64,000 bases of DNA from NCBI GenBank assembly GCA_029339195.1, contig JAPTJF010000164.1, positions 1 to 64,000 of the forward strand. Direction: 5' to 3'. The position numbers and the translations under genes were made by a program. Positions 45,301 to 57,300 of this stretch are shown piece by piece. Position 1 is the first letter of the stretch, and each line of letters begins with the position of its first letter. This stretch comes from Micractinium sp. NFX-FRZ. Taxonomy: Eukaryota; Chlorophyta; Trebouxiophyceae; Chlorellales; Chlorellaceae. The notes below the pieces were generated by a model. It did not search any database. It was not told where the DNA came from and saw only the letters and a program-made list of their open reading frames with translations.

Positions 45301-48300
45301 ATGGGGTTTGCTGTGCTTATTGGCGCGGGTGGGCAGGGAGCAGGTTGTATAAAATGGGGTGGATTGCTGCTGATTGCTGGCTCGGGTGGGCGTGAGCAGC
45401 TGCCAGCAAGCGTTCAGCAGCGGCTGTGGAAAGCAGGGGGGCCGGTGCAGGGCGCAGCAGCACGAGCTCGTTGTCGGGCGTGTCGTTTGGCTCACCGGGC
45501 CGACTTGGTACGCAGCGGCAGCTTCAGACGAGAGTGGCAGTGGTGAGCTGTGCCACAACCTAGCCCCTCCCACCGTGCCCTCATCACATGCAATGGCGCC
45601 TGCAGTGGTGGCGGCTCTGGCACGGCCAGAGGAGCGGCGGCAGGCTGTTGCCTCGGTTTACACTCGCGCTGAGGAGGCCTTCAAGTACCGCCTCGTGCCG
45701 GCCAGCGCCGCACTCCAGCCGGAAGCGGGGGAGGCGGAGGGCGCAGCCGCAGGCGGCGCCGAGGCAGCAGCAAGCGGCGCCAAGGCAGCTGCGGGCAGCA
45801 CGGCGGGTGGTGTTGAGGCAGCTGCGGGCGGCGCGAAGGCAGCGGCGGCAGCGGCGGCCTCCGGCTACGAGATGCCGTCGACAGCTGGCGTGCCTGCTGA
45901 TGTCAGCAGGTCCAGCCAGCTGGCGGAGTACATGATGTCCAGCTGGGCGGGCGAGGCGGCCGACGTGGGTGAGTGGCTGAGCTGGCATGGGAGGCGGGCG
46001 GGCACGTGTGGGTGGCTGGCATGGGAGGCGGGCGGGCACGTCTGGGTGACTGGCACACGAATGGGAAGGTCACATGCCAGTGGCTGGCAAGAGAGAGCCG
46101 TAGCGGCAGGTGAGGATGCACAAGGGCGGCACATGCCTCGCCAGAGTGCGGCGGCCGCCAGAGCGAGGCACGCCTTGGCTTGCCCGCCCCACTCACCTGC
46201 CTCCCCGCCCGCCTGCCGGCCCGCCCGCGCCCCTTCTTGCCTGCAGACAGCCTTTGCAGCATCGGGCCAGTGGCTGCGCCAGACGAGCCGGCAGACGCTG
46301 GCTTTGGTGCGTTGCTTTTCGTGGGGATGATCTGGCGTTGATGTGGGCAGGGGCGCAGAGAGACCAGGCCTGGCGCGCTCGACTCGCATGTTGGAAGACA
46401 GGCAGGGGTGCAGAGCGGCATTTATTGGCCTGCTGTCTGTGCAGTGTGTTTAGGCAGGGCTTCCTGCCCCACCCCCTGCCCCTCAACCACATCCCCCCGA
46501 CCTCGTCCTTCCCCCCACCCCCGCTGCTGCCCTTGGACTACACCCCGCAGGCCACTGCGGCGACTTCACAAACCTGCTCTGCTGCCTGCTGCAAGGCCTG
46601 CGCCTGGCGGAGCTGATGGAGGCGGCAGCCAAGGTGGGAACGCTAACGTAGGGTTAGGGGCATTGTTTCTTTTTTTGGGGGGGGGTAAACCAGAAATCCC
46701 TGCACTCTATCGGCTGCCCATGAAACAACAAGGGCCTGAGGAGGGCGGGAGAGGGGGCGAGGGCCGCTGAATTTGGCGGCAGGTGTGACAGCCCTGGATG
46801 CCTTCATGCATTTCCTGGCGCCAGCGGAGGCGGCAGCCAGGGTGGGCCAGGTCAACCAACCGGCTGAGAGGGGTGCTAGTGTGGTCCTGAGTTGTCGTGT
46901 AAACCGGTGCAGCGCGTGGTTTGCACTTGCAGTCACGCGCGGACAGCACCCCCACTCCCGTGCCTTCTGGAGCCCATGTTGACGGTTTGACGGTTCGCCT
47001 CTGGCCCCAGACCTCGGCCTCACAAGGCGTGAGCTGACACGCCGCTCCCCCCCCCTTACCCTCCACGCTACCCGCGTGCCGCGCGTGCAGGGCGAGCGGC
47101 CGGCTGGCTGGGAGTGGTGGGACTACAAGCACGCGTCTGTGGGTGCCATCGGTTACCGGGGCGACCTCATCCGAAGGCTGGCCGCATACCAGGTGGGCCC
47201 GGGCACCTCCCTGGCTTTGACCCGCCGCCGCACTGATGTGATGCTTGATGTGGGGACGTGGTTGGCACCCCGCCTGCCTACCCGCTTGCCTGCCCGCCTG
47301 CTGTTTGTTTGCTTGCTGGCTGGCTGGCCGCGCACCGGGGGAGCCGGGGCCCCCTGTCTGGCTTTGTCCCGCCGCCGCATCGATGTGATTGATGCGCGGC
47401 GTGGGGAAGCGCTTGGCACCGCCCTGCCCGCCTGCCTAACCACCTGCCGACCTATTGAGGCAATTTTTCTGCTTGTTTCTCAAGGCACGTGCACCCCACT
47501 GTCGGCGTTTGCATTCAATCCCCCGTGAAGCTCCCGCCGCCCGGCAGCCTGGCTGAATGCAAGGCCAAGCTGCAGGCGGCTGTGGAAGCTGCCAGCATGC
47601 ATCTGCGCTGCCTTTCGAGATCTTCTACATACCCTTATCTATACGTATGACTCCTCTAAAGCTCTGCCACTCCATCACTGTTCATCATCCGCCCTGCAGC
47701 CCGACAAGGCCAAGCTGCAGGCGGCTGCGCAGGCTGTCATAAATGCTATCATCTTTTGAGCTCTCTACTCCTGTTCTGTTCATCCGCCCTGCAGCCCGAC
47801 AAGGCCAAGCTGCAGGCGGCTGCCCAGGCCTCCGACGCCTTCACCCGCTGGCTGCTGCGCGCCGACCGGCGGCTGCTGCGCTGGGCACATGAGCCACAAG
47901 AGCAGCCGGCGCCGGCGGCAGGGGGCCCCCAGGACCCGGCACAGCAGGCGCGGCAGGCGGCAGCAGGCGAGCAGGCTGCGGAGGCGTCGATCAGCAGCTG
48001 CGGTGCCGGCGGCGCCGCTGGCAGCGTCGCGGCAGGCAGCGGCGAGTGTGGCGATGCAGTCGGTGCTGCTGGCAGCGGCGCGTCCCCGGGCGCGCCCGAC
48101 GGCGCACCGCCTGGGGGCGCCTGCCACAGCGAGGTCTCTGGTGCGGACTGTGAGGATTCTATTGAGCTGCTGGAAGAGGCGTGCCTCCTGAACGAGGTGT
48201 CCGTGGACTGGCTGCTGCGTGGCCTGGCCTCCGCCAGCCTGGCTATGGCAGAGGTGCCAGCAGTGGCGGGTGCGGCGCCGGCCGCCGCAGCAGCATGGCT

Positions 48301-51300
48301 GGCCGAGCACAAAGCGGCGACGGCGCGGCGCGTGCTGCTCCTGCTGCAGCTGCTGCAGCATGAAGGGATGCTGGCCATGCCGGTGTTGCAGGCGGTGGTG
48401 GAGTATGTGGTGGCGGCAGCGCCGGCACAGGCAGGAAAGGCGGCCGTCGGCGGCCGCGGCGAGGGGGGGGCTCCGCCGCCGTCGGGCGACGGCGGCGCGG
48501 CAGGGCCGGAGGCTGGCGAGGCGGCGCAGCAGACGCCGCCCTTCACTCATGTCACCGGGCTGGAGATGCTGCCGCACCTGCCGCTGGGCGTGCTGCACAC
48601 GGTGCTGGCGTTTGTGGCGGTCCAGTTTGCCTTCAATGCGCTGGGGACGCCGAGCGTGCGCAGCGCGCTGCGGGTGAGTGCACAGCATGCCCAGCATGCC
48701 GCCCAAGCCTTGTTTTGCCGCTGGGACCGTCCATTTGCCACTGTGCTGCGCATTTGCACCCGGTGCTGCGCGTACACCCCCTGCCACCTGCACATGTGCA
48801 TGCAGCCGGCACGCTGCTCGGCCTGCTGCGGTACCGCGCCCGCCGCTGCTCCATGCCGCCTCGCCACTCTTTGCCCCCCAGTTATTCACATTCACTCTGC
48901 CGTAGGCAGGGGACGAACGCTCGTGGCCGCCTGTCTCCTGTGCACAGCCCTGCTCATTTCGTGTCCCACATCTGCTCCCACCCCTGCCGCCCCGCTCCTC
49001 TGCAGCCGGGCGAGGAGGGGCTGATGGCCGCCTGCCTGGAGGTGCACAGCCGGGGCGGCAACGGCGGCGGCCAGGCGGAGGCCGGTCTCACGGAAGCGGG
49101 ACTGCGCTGGCTGCTGCTCACCCGCCCTGACGACAAGGCGCCCTGCACAGCAGACCACTTGACGGTGGGTTGCGTGGGTGGATGGGTGGGTGAGTGGGGA
49201 TGCTCTTGTGCCCAGTCTTGTGTGCGGGGCATCGCCATGCGGGCCGCGTCACGCTGCGGGGGTGGGAGGTACGTCCTGCTCAAGCCTTTGTGTGGAAAGG
49301 ATAGCATCACGCATTCACCTGTCGTGATGCGTGCATGCGTGGGCTGCTTTTCGTGCCCGTGTTTGTTTCTCTGTGTGCGCTACCGTGTATTGTTTTGTTG
49401 TTGTCACGTTTTTGCCCGGCCACGTCAGCGTGCGTGTGCTTGTGGGGCACCATCATGGGGCAGGGCTTCATGGCAACTTCTTGGCATGGGGCCTTCATCG
49501 TCAAGCCCGACCACTTCAAGGCGCCTGCGGGGGTGGGTGGCATTCTTGGCTTGTGCCCCTTCCCCGCCCATTGGACCCCCCCGCCCCCCCACACCTGGCA
49601 CATCCTTGTGGGACGGTTGGAGGTTGCTGTCCCTGTCCACCCAACCCTGGATCCCTCCCCCAACTCGCACCGCCCGCTTGCCCTCCTCCTCCTGCCCCCC
49701 CAACCGCACGCACTTGTGCAGTCTGGCGATGCCCCCGTGGCTGACATGGCGGCACGGCTGGCAGTGCTGCTGAGGCCAGCAGTCGAGGAAGAAGCGGCAG
49801 CGGCGGCGCCAGCCAACGGGCAGGCGGCAGCAGATGCAGACGCCAAGCCAGACGGCAGCAGCGCGAGCGCAAGCGGCAGCAGCCAGCCGGGGGAGGGCAG
49901 CGCGCCCGGCGGGGAGGCGGCGGCCAAAAGCGGAGCCCAGGACAGCGGCGGCAGCGGCAGCACGTGCGGCGAGGCTGCCCCGGCGGCGGTGGCACCGCCC
50001 GAGTTCATGCGGCTTGCGCCAGCCGCCGCCAGCTGGCAGCCGCCCGCCACGCTGACGCAGCGCCTGCACAACCTGTGGGCTTGCCTCAGCGAGGCGGGCG
50101 GCGTCGGCGCCCTTGGCCCGCCGGGCTGCACGCCTGTAGACCCGGTGCGCTCCACGCTGGGCCAGTACGCGGTGGCGGCGCGCGTGGCGCTGTACTACGT
50201 GAGTACTAGGGTTTGGGGGTGGTGGGGGCAGGGGCAGGTGGGTGGAGGGTACCGCTGGCTCGGTGCCCGTCAAGCAGTACCGTACTGGTGTTGGCGGGGC
50301 GGGGCTGTCAGGTTGGGAGGTGCTGCAAGCAGGACACTGCCTGCCACGTGGGCACCAGGAGGGGGCCGGGGTGCTGCCCTGCTTGCGCAGAGTGTGGGAC
50401 GGCGCGCATGTGGGCTTTTGTTTTCAAGAAGAAGAAAACAATCCATCCATTGCTTGAGGACTGCAACAACAAACACAGTTGCCAATCCCGCTGTCCCCTC
50501 CTCTCCCGCCCCCCGCAGCTGCACCTCGTGTGCCAGTTGGGCGCGCAGGCGAGCGAGGCGTACGACCAACTGGCTGCGGTGTGCGCGAGCGAAATCTATC
50601 ACCTGCCACTTGTGGAGCTGCGGGCGGCGGTGGAGCAGGTGGGCGGGTGGAACCGGACAGCCGGGTGGGCCCGCCGTGCGGCGGGGGCAGCGGGGCGTAT
50701 TGGCAGCTGGGGGGGCCTGGCTCAGGCGGGGGCCGAGTGGGGGTGCAGTGGGCATCCATGACTCTGTGAAACTGAGCTTGCTGGATTGGCGTTTGGGTGG
50801 CCGCAGAGCAGGCCACGTGCGGCGCGCTCTGACCTGCGCTGCTGTTGCTGCTGTTGCTGCTGCTTGGGGCGCGGCCAGCGGTCGCGACGGCGTGCCCTAA
50901 CTGCCCAGCGCGCCCCACCTCACCAACCCCCTTGCTCTGCTGCCCTCCCCTGCCCGGCCCCCCGTGCCTGCAGGCCTGCCCCGGCGTCACCCTCCTGGGC
51001 CCGGCCGCCGTGCCGCCCAAGCTGCGCCGCTCCTACGCCCCTCTGGCACTGGCGCTGTCTGAAGGGGAGATGACCCTAAATTTGGTGGACGTGTTCCGGG
51101 CTGCGGTGGACGCCAAGACGGCGGCAGCCAACCTGGAGCAGACAGAGCAATACCAGCTGCCCGCAGCGCGCGCGGCCGCAGAGCGTGCCGTCGGCGAGAT
51201 GGAGCGCAAGGCGGCGCAGGTGGGCGGCTGGGTGGCGGCCGGGCGGCTCTGGTTGTGTGATGGGCGGTAGGCGCGCGCATGCGGACTGTGATCACTGCTG

Positions 51301-54300
51301 CAATGCGCCGCCGCCCTGTGGCCGCCCGGCTGGTCTGTGAGCGGGAGTTGCAGCGCGGCCGGCCAGCAGACCCAGCACTGTGGCAAGCCTGCTGCCCTGC
51401 TGCCCTGGGCCCCCTCACCGCTGCCAGCCCCGTGCAGGCACGCCTCTCGCATCCGCTGCTTGCTGGTGCACCACATTTTGATAGTGCTGGCCATTGCGTG
51501 TGGTGCCTGCACGCACCCGAGGCGGTGGCGGTATAGGAGTCGTGCCTGGAGGGCCTGCATGCGCAGTTTTGAGCAGACCAGACCGCTGATACAAGGTTGC
51601 CGCCCTCATGTGCTGCCTGGCGTGGGCATGCAGGAGGCCGTGACCATATTCGAGGAGAACATCGCGGTGTACCGCTCTCAGGTACTGCAGCTGGCCCCGG
51701 TGGTGCAGCAGCGTGCATACACGCGTGCGCGTGCGGGCAACTGGTGGCTGCAGTTGAAATGCTACTTGCGTGCGTGCCTCTGTGTCTGCGAGGGTGTTTG
51801 TGTGCACAGGTGTGCAGAGAGCACCGGTTGCTGTTGAAGCACCGCGGGGGCTGCGTTTTGCTGCATCAACCGCCCTCTTGTATGCGGAGGCATGTGCCAT
51901 GTGACACCAGGCAAGGCTTGCAGTGACACAGCGCAGGGTTGCAAACCGCGCTGACTGCCTGTGTCCCTCGTGCCCTGCCGCCGCCGTGTGCTGTGACCCC
52001 TGCTGTGCTGTGTGTGCTGTGCAATGTCGCCGCAGGTGGATCTGGAAAAGCAGAAGGCGGCGGTGGAGGCTCACCAGCGGATGTATATCTGCGGTGAGTG
52101 CGGTGGGGAGGGGGCGGGCAGATATGTGTGCACATAGGCAGCACAGCTGGCGGGCGGCCCGGGCGGCAGGCAGGGTTCCAGGCCAGCGCCCCTAACCTTG
52201 TGGGCGAGCGGGCGGGCGGGGCCGGCCAGGCGGCGCTGCACGAGGCGGCACCACCTGCTCCCCTCCCCTTGCGTGCCCCCGCACCGCCCGGCATTGCCAC
52301 ATACCTGGCTGTGCTGGCGTGCCCGCCCGCCTTCCTCCCTTCTTGCCTACCTGCCTCCCTGCCTCCCTGCCTGCCTGCCCGCCCGCCTTTCTCCCTGCCT
52401 GCCTGCCCGCCTGCCCGCCTGCCTGCCTGCCTACCCGCCTGCCTGCCTGCTTGCCTGCCTGCCCGCCTGCCTGCCTGCCTGCCCGCCCGCCTGCCTGCCC
52501 GTTTTCTTACGGGCCCCCACGAGGCCTGAGCCTGTGCCCCCCCGTCTCCCCCGTGCAGTGCGCAAGCGCCAGCCCTGCGAGGGCCTGCGGCCAACGCTGG
52601 AGTTGCTGGAGCAAGCGCTGAGCCAGCTGGAGCGCCGCCTGCCCCTGTCGCTGTCTCGGGAGGAGAGGGAGGCGGCCAGGTGGGCTGGCCGCCGTGGGAG
52701 GAGGAGGGGGAGGAGGGACAGCAGGGGAAGGGGCGGGCTTGGCTTGCCTGGGGTGTGGGTTGCGTCCTTGAGGATGCTAGCTAGCTCCCCAGTGCCCCCC
52801 CCACACCTCCCGCCCATCATCGTCCTGTCCTGCCCCTCCCTGCTGCTCCTGCCAAGCGGCCGTCGGGGGGGGTCCCCCTTGCGGGCACAGGCGTGCGATC
52901 CGGCCTGCCGCCTCGGCTCTCCACTTTAACCAGGCCAAGCGTGCCCAAAGCCTTGCCTGCCGCACAGCTTGCTGCTCCTGCTGCAACCTGGTGTCGCGCT
53001 GTTGTTCCAGCCCTTCAAAGAGAGAGCTGGTGCTTACTCACCCCGTCGCCGCCTGCTGCTTTGGCTGCAGGGCGGCCCAGGAGGCGGCGCGTCAGGAGGC
53101 AATGGAGCAGCTGGATACACTCAAGGTGAGCAGGGGAGGGGCTGTGGGTAACAAGAGAAGCTGAAGCTGTGCTGCTGTGTTACACAAGCGCAGCCACCTG
53201 GCTACACTGAGGGTGAGCAGGGAGGGAGGGAGGGGCTGTGAGTAACACTCGGCGCATGTGGCTGACCAGAACAAGGTCGTCCTTGGTGCGGACGGTGCTC
53301 CAGCAGCACCCTCATCCCCTCCCGCCTCCCGCCCCTGGTAGGGCAAGGGTAGCAGCGCTCCACCTGATTTGCCTGCCTCTCGGCTTGGCCTGGCCTGCCC
53401 TGCCGGACCCAGCCCCTGCACCTCTGTTGTTGCCGCCCCCCTCAGCGGCGCTATGGAGGAGAGCGGCGCTGTGGAGGGGAGCTGCTTCCCTCTGTCTACT
53501 GTCGTGATCCTGTGCGTGTCACCGTGCCATCATTTGCAGGGCGAGGTGGCCAGCATCCTGGCTGACCTGGAGGGCACGGTGACGTGGCTCAACACGCTGA
53601 GCAACCTGTTGAACCTAAAGCTGCAGGCCTGGGTGGGGTGAGTGCCACAAAGAGTATGCCCAGCCATGCTTCGCGTGCTTCGCCATTCTCCAATCCACGC
53701 GGGCCTGGCCATGCCTTGCATGCTGTGCTGCCCGCCGCTTGCTGCGCGCGCTGCGCTGCACACGCCGTGCTGACTTGTGCTCCATCACGTCCCCGTCCCG
53801 TCTCAAGCATCAAACTCCTCCCCACGTATGAGGTGTCATCTTCTTCCTTAAACTAGGGCGTGATGGTCACATGCATGCATCTGTGCTCTACCGCAGGCAG
53901 GGCGCTGCTGGCAGGGCGCTGCTGGCGTCCTGGCGTCCCCCCCGTTGGTATAGGGTGAACGACCAAAGTAATGCATCTGTGCTCTGCATGCTGTGCTGCA
54001 GGTTGCTGCTGGCGGAGTGCCGTGTGAACAGCCGTGAGCTGGTGGCGCGGCAGCTGCTGCTTGACCTCCTGCCGGCGGCCTGGGAGGTGGAGGCGTCGCA
54101 GGCCAAGAGTGAGTCGGGCCTTTGGGAGGCGGGAAGCGGGGCGGCCTCTGGCTGGGTGCTGGGCTGCAGTGGGGGGGGCACATTGCTGTCGCCTGGGAGG
54201 CGGGCGGGCAGCAGGGGAGGGGCGCACAAGCCGGGTGCCTGAGCCTCGGGGGGCACCGTGGAAGGGTGAAGGGAGAGGGGGGAGGTGGGGCGCCAGGGCG

Positions 54301-57300
54301 GGGCTGGCTAGCTGCCCTGCTGGCTGGCTGGCGGGATGCAGTGGTGGTGCCCCGCGGCCTCATCTCAGTCCGCTCCAGCGGTTGTGCCTCGATGTATGCC
54401 CCAGGGGGTGGCACATCTGCAAGCTCTGCTGATTTCCCAGCGGCTGTGCCTGGCCCGCTTGCTGCGCCGCCCTTGTTGATCCCCTCCTCTTTGCCCCTGC
54501 CGCTGTGTGCGCTGCAGTCGCGGCCGAGGCGCAGGTGCTGCTGCAGGAGGAGGAGCGGGAGCGGGAGCGGGAGCGACAGGTGGGCCAGCTCGTAACGTGC
54601 TTCAAACTCAAACAACCACTTGCGGGGGAGGCGAGGCGAAGGGGGTGGGAACCTGGCAGCTTCGCGGGCAGGCACCAGCAAACAGGCTGGCAAGCAGGAT
54701 GGGGATAGGCAGAAGGGGCGCACAAAGGCAGAACAGAGTAGGCGTTTCACCTACCACGCCATGCTTCCCTCGCTGCTGCAGGCCGAGGCGGAGCGGCGCG
54801 AGGCGGAGCGAAAGGCGAAAGCCAAGAAGGCAAAGAAGGCGGCCAGCGGCGGGCTGGGGGGCGGCGGCAAGGGGGCGGCGCGCGCAGACTGGCGGGATGA
54901 GATGGATGATGTGGCGGCAGGGGAGGCTGACGTGGCAGAGGAGGAGGATGCTGAGGAGGTGCGGGGCCAGGGCGGAGTGGGTGGGTTGGGTGGTTTTCAC
55001 AAAGTAGGTTTGTGCTGGTGGCACCTGCCCGTACCTGGTGTCTTGCCTTCCCAACTCCTCTCTGTTCATGCTGAGGGGGGGGGGGGGATCGAAACTGCTT
55101 GGGACAGTCTGCACACGCCTGGGATCTGCCTTTCTAGTCGCCTCCCTGCTCATCATGCTGGGGAGGCGATGCAACTGCAGCCTGGTGGAACGTGGCAAAG
55201 CACTGCGTGTGACGCGTGCCGAGGCCGAATCTGGTACAGAAGCTTCTCTTGCCTGCTCTGTCGGTGCCCATGGAGCGGTGTGCAGAGAGCCCACCCAGGT
55301 TTAGAAGGGTTGCACTCACACATATGCTTGTGTGGCACACGCCACCCCTGCCTGCCCAGCAGGTCAAGGCACTGACGGATGAGCAGGCAGTCAACCTGGC
55401 TCGGCTGTGGGAGGAGGCGGGGCCCGACGGCGACGCAGACGAGTGGCAGCCGGCGGGAGGTGCAGCGCGCCCGCAGCAGCGCCACCAGCAGCAGGCACAG
55501 CAGTCGCCCCGCCAGCTGCGCTCCCCCCGCCAGCCTCCGCGGGATCACAAGGGCGGCAGCTCCCGCCCCGCGTCTGCGCCCGCCCCCATGCTGGCTGTCC
55601 CGCGCCCCAAGACCGCCGGCAGCGCGGGTGCAGGCGCCGCCCCCGCCATGCTGCCGCCGCGGCAGCGGCCGGCGACGGCCCGGCCCGCCGCTGGCGCTGG
55701 CACGGCGGCAGAGGACAGCGGGTGGAGCTTTGATGAGGACGCCACCTGGCAGCAGCAGCAGGCACAGCAGGCGCAGCAGGCACAGCAGGCGCAGCAGCAG
55801 GCGCAGCAGCAGGGCAGTTCGTGGGCTCAGCGGGCTCAGCGGGCAGGGGAGGAGGAGGAGGAGGGTGAGGATGACGACGTGGACAGCCTGCTGGCGGTGA
55901 GTCACCGCTTGTACCGCATGGCTCGTGAACTGTTGGTGCATGGTGCATGGTGCATGGTCACAGCAGGCGCTGCTACTGGCGAGACATTGCTTGTGTTGCT
56001 TGGCGGGTTGCAGGGTGCTGTTGGCATAGTGCCTGGCGCACGCTCTTGCGATCAGCAGGCCCCCCCATGTGTGGAGGCGGGGATGGCCCGCTGGTGGGCT
56101 GGGGCGACAGAGGCATGTGTTGCCCGGCAGTCCACCCGTTACTGCCAACTTGGGCCTCCAATTCTGACCCACGTATGCTCAAGTGCCGCGCCCGCGTCCC
56201 GCCCTGCGTGCGCCCGCCAACCACCCGCCCCCCTGCCCCTCCCACCGCCCAACTCCCGCTGCTGCAGAACATGAACATCCGCTCGCCCGAGCCGCCTCCA
56301 GAGGAGGAGCAAGACGCCGAGCTGCGGGCGGCCATCGAGGCCAGCCTGGCGGATGTGCGCGCCAGCTCAGCAGGGTCACAGCACGCGCAGCACGCGCCAC
56401 CGGGCGGGCCCGGCGCCGGCGCCGGCCTGGCTGTGGTTGTGGAGGCGGGGGTGGAGGCACCGGTGGTGGGGCTGCGCAACGAGACGGGCGAGTACAACTG
56501 CTTCCTCAACGTCATCGTGCAGTGCCTGTGGCAGAACCGCACCTTCCGGAGAGAGGTGAGGGGGCACCCGGATGTGTGAGCATGTGCTCAAAGGGAGAGC
56601 AGGGTGTGCTAGGGGGGTGAGGGGGGCTGGTCTGCGCAGGAGGCACGGGGGCAGCGGCTTGCAGCGCCTGTGGCAGCGCAATCTGGTCTGCATGCGGGAG
56701 GTGGGGATTAGTTGTGGGCAGGTGGGAAGCAGGGAGGAAGGGTGGGCAGAAGGCATGGGGATGGGCGCTGGGCCAAGAAGTGGTCGGTCCCGCTTGTCGC
56801 AGTGGCTCATCCAAACAGCTACTTGGGAGGCGTTCCTTCTTCCCTCCCCTGCCCCCGGTGCCCCGCAGGTGGCGGGCTGGGAGGCCGCCGGCATGCTGGG
56901 CCGCAACGCCGTCGTGGACTCTTTGCACGCCCTCTTCCACTCCTTCCAGCAGCAGCAGGACGAGGAGGCAGCCGCCACAGCCGCCGCCGCGGCCGCAGCT
57001 GCCAGCAACGGTACCGCCAGCAACGGCACCTCTCCCAGCAAGCCGCCCAACGCGTGGGGCCCGCGCCCCGGCAGCTCCGCCGCCCAGAGCCGGCAGGCGG
57101 TGGACCCGACACCGCTGCGCCAGGCGCTGGCCGACCTGCCCAACTTCCAATTCAAGCAGGGTGAGTGAGGCCTCTGGGCAGGGCAGGGCACGCGCTGGGA
57201 GGTGGTGGGTGGGTGGACAGGGGATGGCGGGGCGGGAAGTAACAGGTGTCCCCAAATCCTGCTTCTGAAAGGGCTGAATAGGCTGACTTCTGCCTGCTTC

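Larger units (their letters stand above)
39369..47192 (+). other. Gene 3 exons 1-17, N-terminal helical region
   Basis: Exons: 39369-39523, 39691-39784, 40166-40261, 40750-40848, 41084-41223, 41645-41731, 41970-42084, 42673-42855, 43140-43352, 43736-43840, 44148-44390, 44655-44729, 45202-45292, 45606-45968, 46247-46306, 46551-46633, 47091-47192. Exons 2-5 form a TPR-like helix series (MLAKAYTTSALEASLKKG; LLMEALEQAKRG). Exon 11 has WLYCWTPEVMSG, conserved in all three genes. A GVTALDAFMHFLAP-like frame at 46783-46850 was left out because exon 16 joins exon 17 in phase without it and it looks like a copied exon end. Confidence 0.78.

Noticed and set aside
46783..46850. Candidate extra gene 3 exon reading TALDAFMHFLAPAEAA
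   Set aside because: No acceptor gives the required phase, the preferred frame meets TGA after the GCAG acceptor, and its 3' end is a copy of the exon 16 end. Exons 16 and 17 join in phase without it.
52321..52503. Plus-strand Pro/Ala/Cys frame through the CCTG repeat
   Set aside because: Simple tetranucleotide repeat inside an intron; reading frame is a by-product of the repeat.
53195..53232. Possible second copy of gene 3 exon 26 end (CTACACTGAGGGTGAGCAGG)
   Set aside because: Contains a stop in the exon frame and no usable acceptor; treated as a decayed duplicate.
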